Source: a virus
IMG/VR virus record: IMGVR_UViG_3300043431_000292
Coordinates: 1 to 23,788 of that record
Length of the DNA: 23,788 bases
Direction: 5' to 3' (one strand)
The notes under the pieces were generated by a model. It was not told the DNA's origin and did not search any database. It was given only the letters and a program-made list of their open reading frames with translations. This document shows positions 20,058-23,788 of this stretch, in pieces. Made by a program: the position numbers and the translations under genes. Within the stretch, counting starts at the first letter, position 1; each line of letters begins with the position of its first letter.

Positions 20058-20324
20058 ATGAGAATTTGGAAATACAAACTCGAAATAAATGATTTTCAGG
20101 AAATAGAAACACCTTCTGGCGGTGAGATATTAACAGCGCAAATGCAAGGTAATGAGCTGCAGCTTTGGGTTTTGGTGAATGAAAACTCAATACATAAAAC
20201 GACTAGAAAGATTGCCATTTACGGTACTGGAAACCCAATGCCAGAAAGTTGTGGTAAATATATTTCAACGTTCCAGCTGCACAATGGCGCGTTAGTATTT
20301 CATGTGTTCGAACTGGCCAGATAA
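20058..20324 (+). CDS. Cassette protein of a small family common in phages and integrons, 88 aa
   Basis: GGAG precedes ATG 20058. The protein reads MRIWKYKLEINDFQEIETPS, then a beta stretch (ILTAQMQGNELQLWVLVNEN), then IYGTGNPMPES and YISTFQLHNGALVFHVFEL. I recognise this plan (KIWKY.L, QLW.LV, IYGTG.P, GTFQ..G.LVFHVFE) as a small DUF7352-like family found in phage genomes and in integron cassettes. The role is unknown. The stop TAA lies inside the first box of site D. Confidence 0.65.
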   Translation: MRIWKYKLEINDFQEIETPSGGEILTAQMQGNELQLWVLVNENSIHKTTRKIAIYGTGNPMPESCGKYISTFQLHNGALVFHVFELAR

Positions 20325-20404
20325 CGCCAATATAACTGGTGCGCTTTTCACAAGTGATTAGTGCGCCAAACTTAAACCGCATCCAGTTAATATTCTTGTT
20401 ATGT
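20320..20404 (+). other. attC-like recombination site D
   Basis: The best example: GATAAC (20320-20325) and GTTATG (20398-20403) outside; a 3-base unpaired spacer on each side; and inner arms AATATAACTGGTGCG (left) and CGCATCCAGTTAATATT (right). The right arm, complemented, matches the left with exactly two extra bases, the expected extrahelical pair. Length 85 bp. The folded bottom strand has all parts of an integron attC. Confidence 0.85.
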
Positions 20405-20429
20405 GACGGATGCTTGCGAGGATTTAGAG

Positions 20430-20618
20430 ATGGAATTATCAGTTGAATATTTTGAAATTGCACTGGACACCATTGTGAAAAACAACAGGAATACAGCCTC
20501 AATTACACAGAAGGAGCTGAAGTGGATAATTGACGAGCTAAATAAAAATGACAAAGTTACGGTGGGCATAACTACGCACTACCACCCTGACGCAAAACCG
20601 ATTGACGGAATTATTTAA
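20430..20618 (+). CDS. Cassette protein, 62 aa
   Basis: ATG 20430 is chosen for the GAGGA site 8 bases upstream; a longer frame from 20403 would begin in the recombination site. The product is acidic and helical (MELSVEYFEIALDTIVKNNR, then TQKELKWIIDELNKNDKVTV) with a short tail. Next to its stop lies ACACATAAC, a first attC box, but the rest of the site is missing. No family recognised. Confidence 0.55.
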   Translation: MELSVEYFEIALDTIVKNNRNTASITQKELKWIIDELNKNDKVTVGITTHYHPDAKPIDGII

Positions 20619-20628
20619 ACACATAACA
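20619..20628 (+). other. Truncated attC remnant (first box only)
   Basis: ACACATAAC directly after the stop of the last cassette ORF, as at sites A and B, but with no paired second half before the next gene. Probably the right end of the array was lost by deletion. The motif alone is short and could occur by chance. Confidence 0.35.
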
Positions 20629-20669
20629 ATGGAATATACGTATCACGCAAAGTCGAGGCATATAAATCA

Positions 20670-20969
20670 ATGGCTTACAGAGAGACGAAAAAGGCAAGGA
20701 AGATATGGAGCGAGCAGGCCAATGCAGCGCAAGAAAGAAAGCGAAACGCAGACAAAACGCCTAGCTCAATCGTTTTTATTGATCCCTACATGAAAATCAC
20801 GGTGGAGCGAAAGCAAACTAATGAGCTAGCAATTTTCGAGTGTTTTGAAGGTGATAGAATCGACAACTACCGAGTGTACTGTAATGATAAGTTTATAGGT
20901 GTTCAGAGCATTACAGAATTGACGAAAAATATTAGAAAGGCGTTGCCAAGATTCAAGCAGTTTTATTAA
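20670..20969 (+). CDS. Hypothetical protein, 99 aa
   Basis: ATG 20670 is preceded by GAGG about 11 bases away. The first ~30 residues are a basic helix (YRETKKARKIWSEQANAAQE, then RKRNADKTP) and the rest alternates beta text (SIVFIDPYMKITVERKQTNE; YRVYCNDKFIGVQSI) with a final helix. No family recognised. It lies just outside the array and is probably a phage gene. Confidence 0.6.
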   Translation: MAYRETKKARKIWSEQANAAQERKRNADKTPSSIVFIDPYMKITVERKQTNELAIFECFEGDRIDNYRVYCNDKFIGVQSITELTKNIRKALPRFKQFY

Positions 20970-20984
20970 CTAATTAGGTGATAT

Positions 20985-21125
20985 ATGCTTAAAGTTTGGA
21001 TTTTTATTTGGCTTTTATTTGGAGCTTACGCACTAATTGCCGCATATGGTGTCGGTGGATTTAGTGAGGCGTTAATGGCTATGATGAGCGGGTTTATGGT
21101 TGCGCGTAACATGTCAGAGATTTAA
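20985..21125 (+). CDS. Small membrane protein, 46 aa
   Basis: AGGTGA lies 4 bases before the ATG. Two hydrophobic stretches, MLKVWIFIWLLFGAYALIAA and ALMAMMSGFMVAR, with a Gly-rich turn between. Likely a membrane protein expressed with the end of the accessory block; comparable tiny proteins occur next to terminase genes. Function unknown. Confidence 0.55.
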   Translation: MLKVWIFIWLLFGAYALIAAYGVGGFSEALMAMMSGFMVARNMSEI

Positions 21126-21158
21126 AGCTATTCTATAATGCAGAATTACATATAATTA

Positions 21159-21167
21159 TGGTATAAT
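21159..21167 (+). promoter_or_regulatory. Extended -10 promoter before the packaging genes
   Basis: TGGTATAAT at 21159-21167 is a perfect extended -10, identical to the one before the HTH gene. No good -35 is present at 17 bp (nearest is a weak TGCAGA). A second TATAAT lies at 21134-21139. This is likely the start of the late packaging/head transcript, perhaps needing an activator. Confidence 0.6.
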
Positions 21168-21191
21168 CGAGAAAACTACGAGGCTATTACT

Positions 21192-21503
21192 ATGTCTAAC
21201 GTGCGCGAAAATACAGTTAAAGAAAGTCTAACCGCTGGCTCAAATGTAGATGTATTACTAGACCCAGATCACGCTTATGTACGCACTGTCATTGCTGTAA
21301 CTGGTAACATCACAGGAACTATCACAGTAACAAAGAAGATCATAGGCGCTACTAGATTCACTGCACTTAATCCTGCTGGCACTATAGACCTAACAGCAAG
21401 TGACGAGCTAATCATTCAAGGCGCTGGACTAGCTGCAATTAACGTGGCTCATGCTGGTACTGGCGCTGCAATGTCAATACGAGTGACACAGCTATCAATC
21501 TAA
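21192..21503 (+). CDS. Beta-rich small protein upstream of terminase, 103 aa
   Basis: The sequence is dominated by beta strands with Thr, Val, Ile and Gly (TVIAVTGNITGTITVTKKII; DLTASDELIIQGAGLAAINV) and no helices or Cys. It is first behind the extended -10 promoter and ends 50 bases before the terminase small subunit. A decoration or minor structural role is possible; no family recognised. Confidence 0.6.
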   Translation: MSNVRENTVKESLTAGSNVDVLLDPDHAYVRTVIAVTGNITGTITVTKKIIGATRFTALNPAGTIDLTASDELIIQGAGLAAINVAHAGTGAAMSIRVTQLSI

Positions 21504-21553
21504 GCTAAAATACTCGCAAAGCAGCGGTGCTGCGATAACGTGAGGATTGGTCA

Positions 21554-21979
21554 GTGACCAGTAATAACGAGCAAGATAAAAACTTAGGTGGTAGACCATT
21601 ATCATACAAGACAGTCGAAGAATTACAGGCGGCTGTAGACTTGTATTTCGACACCGATGCTTATATTGAGGTTGGTGGAGAGGACAAAGCAAAGATGTAC
21701 GCTCCAACTATGAGTGGACTTGCACTTAGTCTTGGTGTCGATAGAAAAACAATCACAAACTATGCCAACAGAGATGAGTTTTTCCCCACAATAAAAAAAG
21801 CCCGTACCCGTGTAGAGGTTGCACTAGAGCAAAGACTCTACGGAAACAACGTAACAGGCATTATTTTCAATCTAAAAAATAACTTCGATTGGTCTGATAA
21901 GCAAGAGATCAAGCAAGAGACTACCCATAAGATTGAAGAATCATTAGCGGAGCGCCTAACAGGTGGGTCAAAGCGATGA
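21554..21979 (+). CDS. Terminase small subunit (P22 gp3-like), 141 aa
   Basis: GTG 21554 has GAGGATT upstream. The fold is visible: GGRPLSYKTVEELQAAVDLY, then MSGLALSLGVDRKTITNYAN as the DNA-recognition helix-turn-helix, then FFPTIKKARTRVEVALEQRL and GIIFNLKNNFDWSDKQE. This is the gp3-like small terminase plan. It recognises the packaging site and delivers DNA to the large subunit. The acidic C-terminal part is the likely contact to TerL. It overlaps the next ATG. Confidence 0.88.
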   Translation: MTSNNEQDKNLGGRPLSYKTVEELQAAVDLYFDTDAYIEVGGEDKAKMYAPTMSGLALSLGVDRKTITNYANRDEFFPTIKKARTRVEVALEQRLYGNNVTGIIFNLKNNFDWSDKQEIKQETTHKIEESLAERLTGGSKR

Positions 21980-22176
21980 GCGCAGCTAAACTTTATATTT
22001 ATGATGTAAAATCAGGTGTAGAAACTTTCATAGTTTCCAGCGAAAAACAACTAAATTCCAATAATGACATAATTTTATCGTCTGTTGGGTTTGTAAGGGA
22101 TTCGCTTTTGGCAAATGGGATAGATAGCTTTTCTTTGAATTGCATTGCAACATCAGAAGAGTTTCGTGGCTGCTGA
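21976..22176 (+). CDS. Hypothetical protein between terminase subunits, 66 aa
   Basis: ATGA overlap with the TerS stop, and an 11-base overlap with the TerL start. It shows alpha/beta text (AKLYIYDVKSGVETFIVSSE, then SSVGFVRDSLLANGIDSFSL). No family recognised. The exact junctions suggest a real coupled gene rather than a shadow. Confidence 0.55.
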   Translation: MSAAKLYIYDVKSGVETFIVSSEKQLNSNNDIILSSVGFVRDSLLANGIDSFSLNCIATSEEFRGC

Positions 22177-23728
22177 ATTGGCTCCAAACGATAACCACCT
22201 AAAGGCCATTGATTACCTATTAAATCTTGGCTCTTTGTCTATATCAGATTTAGCTGATGCGCTTACTTACAAGTGGTTTCGGCTAAACACTCTTTACCAT
22301 ATCAAAGATAAGTCAGGAGCAAAGGTTTTATTCACTCCCAACCAAGAGCAGGAAGCGTTTTATATTGGGTATCATGGGCGCGATATAATCTTAAAGGCTA
22401 GGCAGCTTGGTTTCACAACATTCAAAATGATTAGTGACCTTGATGACTGCCTATTCACTAAGAATCATTCTGCTGGCTGCATTTGCCACAATCTCGATGC
22501 AGCAAAGGACATTTTTAGAAACAAAATAAAATTTGCATATCAATCTATAACGGATGAGCAGCGCGCAATTATTGCCGAGGCTGGCTACATATTGCCAAAA
22601 CCTGTAAGCGATAAAAACAATAGCTACGTTTTTGATAACGATTCAAGCCTAAAGGTTAGTGTTTCCTATCGTGGAGACACACTGCAAAGCCTGCATATTT
22701 CAGAGTTCGGTAAAATTTGCAGAAAATACCCAGACAAGGCAAACGAGATAGTTACAGGAGCGTTTGAATCTGTAGGCATAGATGGTGATATAACTATCGA
22801 GTCAACGGCAGAGGGGCGCGAAGGTTATTTCTATGATTACTGCGCAAGCTCTCGCAAGCAGAAAGCACCAAGCAAATTAGACTTTAAGTTTCACTTCTTT
22901 TCTTGGTGGTTGCGTCCTGAGTATGAGGTGGATGGCGATATAGCTTCCGCATTAAGCGATTATTTTAGCGAGCTTGAAGGCAAGCATGGAATAACACTAA
23001 GCGAACGGAAAAAGGCGTGGTATAGCGCAAAATGGCGCACTCTCGGTGATGACATGAAGCGAGAGTATCCAAGCACACCAGATGAGGCATTCGAGCAATC
23101 TATTGAGGGCGCTTACTATGCCAAGCAATTCAGCAAAATCTATGCCGATGGGCGAATTTGCCAGCCATTAAAAAATGATGCGCCAGTACACACGGCTTGG
23201 GATTTGGGCGTGGGTGACTCTACCGCGATTTGGTTTTATCAGCGGATAGGAAAAGAGATACACGTTATTGATTTTTACGAAAACAGCGGTGAAGGTTTGC
23301 AGCATTATTTTGGTGTGCTGAAAAGCAGGGGCTATACATACGGAAGCCACTATGCACCACATGATATTGATAACCGCGAATTTGCAGGCAATGGCAGAAG
23401 CCGTAGAGAATTGGCTGGTGACGGATTTATCATTGATGGCGAGCGGTTTTGTGTAAACTTTGAGGTTGTTTCAAGGCGTACAATCGATGAAGGGATTGAA
23501 GATGCTAGGCGCGCACTTGATCGCTGTATATTCGATGCCAAGAAGTGTGAGCAAGGCATAAAATGCTTAGAGTCGTACCGCAAAGAGTGGAATGATAAGT
23601 TAGGATGCTGGCGAGATAGGCCGCTTCACGATTGGTCTAGCCATGCTGCTGATGCATTTCGCTATCTTGCAACCATTGAAGAGGGGCAGAAGCAAATGTT
23701 CTACGCTCCACCAGTGCGCAGAAGATGA
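22166..23728 (+). CDS. Terminase large subunit, 520 aa
   Basis: GTG 22166 is preferred over TTG 22145 for its AGAAGAG site. Motifs: a Walker-A-like LKARQLGFTT (76-85), a Walker-B-like LHISEFGK, a coupling segment IESTAEG, and a nuclease domain starting AWDLGVGDSTAIWFYQ and ending HDWSSHAADAFRYLA. This is the classic TerL plan (ATPase plus RNase H-like nuclease) of headful-packaging phages; length is normal. It powers DNA entry into the capsid and cuts it. The stop overlaps the next ATG by 4 bases. Confidence 0.93.
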   Translation: MAAELAPNDNHLKAIDYLLNLGSLSISDLADALTYKWFRLNTLYHIKDKSGAKVLFTPNQEQEAFYIGYHGRDIILKARQLGFTTFKMISDLDDCLFTKNHSAGCICHNLDAAKDIFRNKIKFAYQSITDEQRAIIAEAGYILPKPVSDKNNSYVFDNDSSLKVSVSYRGDTLQSLHISEFGKICRKYPDKANEIVTGAFESVGIDGDITIESTAEGREGYFYDYCASSRKQKAPSKLDFKFHFFSWWLRPEYEVDGDIASALSDYFSELEGKHGITLSERKKAWYSAKWRTLGDDMKREYPSTPDEAFEQSIEGAYYAKQFSKIYADGRICQPLKNDAPVHTAWDLGVGDSTAIWFYQRIGKEIHVIDFYENSGEGLQHYFGVLKSRGYTYGSHYAPHDIDNREFAGNGRSRRELAGDGFIIDGERFCVNFEVVSRRTIDEGIEDARRALDRCIFDAKKCEQGIKCLESYRKEWNDKLGCWRDRPLHDWSSHAADAFRYLATIEEGQKQMFYAPPVRRR

Positions 23729-23788
23729 TAGAATCAATAGAGGATTATCAACCTGCTATCGTCGTAAACACTGGCGATGCTGTGCATG
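23725..23788 (+). CDS. Start of the next head gene (partial, runs off the window)
   Basis: The ATG overlaps the TerL stop (ATGA) and the frame is open to the last base (MIESIEDYQPAIVVNTGDAV). Position after TerL makes a portal protein the first guess, but only 21 codons are visible, too few to recognise a family. Confidence 0.5.
   Translation, partial: MIESIEDYQPAIVVNTGDAVH

Larger units (their letters stand above)
19450..20628 (+). mobile_element. Integron-like cassette array 2: three complete cassettes and a truncated fourth
   Basis: Crossover points predicted at G/TT give cassettes at 19450-19723, 19724-20028 and 20029-20398. Each holds one ORF followed by one attC-like site, all in the same orientation. 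A fourth ORF follows from 20399; its site survives only as ACACATAAC at 20619-20627. No integrase gene is present in the window, so this is an attC cluster without an integrase. The cassette ORFs share no family with one another, as expected for captured cassettes. Confidence 0.7.

Noticed and set aside
1-23788. CRISPR array, rRNA genes, insertion-sequence transposase, integron or phage integrase
   Set aside because: None was seen: no regularly spaced repeats, no rRNA-like sequence, and no transposase or tyrosine-recombinase motifs among the visible proteins.

Overview
The window reads as a tailed, lambda-like double-stranded DNA phage, or prophage segment, of a gammaproteobacterium. It is AT-leaning and very gene-dense, with many start/stop overlaps. 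It holds a terminase pair (a P22 gp3-like small subunit and a large subunit), NinG, a lambda P-like helicase loader, a DUF1376 replication protein, and an exonuclease plus annealing-protein recombination module. The form of the attC sites and the overall style suggest a marine or aquatic host such as Shewanella, Vibrio or Pseudoalteromonas. That host guess is inference. No integrase and no CI-type repressor were seen, so lifestyle cannot be decided from this window.

Layout. (1) 1-4140, plus strand: end of the tail/late region, with small membrane and coiled-coil proteins and two beta-rich surface proteins, one LamG-like with a repeated C-terminal tail. (2) 8129-4221, minus strand: a leftward operon with a small acidic protein, a membrane protein, a Rad52-like annealing protein, a YqaJ-type exonuclease, an Ala/Glu-rich coiled-coil protein and three hypotheticals. 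It ends at a terminator facing the tail genes. (3) 8130-8287: divergent promoter/operator region. (4) 8288-10670, plus: HTH regulator, small genes, a short integron-like cassette array, then a nin-like block ending in NinG. (5) 10671-11189: about 500 bp without a gene, with several hairpins and a terminator. (6) 11190-18902: cupin-like protein, SF2 helicase, DUF1376 protein, P-like loader, second SF2/SNF2-like helicase coupled to a DNA methyltransferase, and small zinc-ribbon, HTH and hypothetical genes. (7) 18912-20969: small accessory genes and a second, longer integron-like cassette array. (8) 20985-23788: small membrane protein, beta-rich protein, terminase small and large subunits, and the first bases of the next head gene.

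The most unusual content is a set of four sequences with the anatomy of integron attC sites. Each has a CATAAC or GATAAC box and a GTTA box at the outer ends, imperfect inner inverted repeats with unpaired extra bases, and a variable centre. Each lies directly 3' of one small ORF, and in three of four the stop codon lies inside the first box. They form two arrays (8931-9361 and 19450-20628), and both begin at the same short motif, CAACTTTTTGTTAWGTG. No integron integrase is present in the window, so these are in-phage clusters of cassettes without a local integrase. A second theme is a family of look-alike promoters (TTTACA, 17 bp, TAYART, A-rich upstream) that punctuate the early region. A third is an attenuator-like long hairpin upstream of the first helicase whose loop holds one of these promoters.
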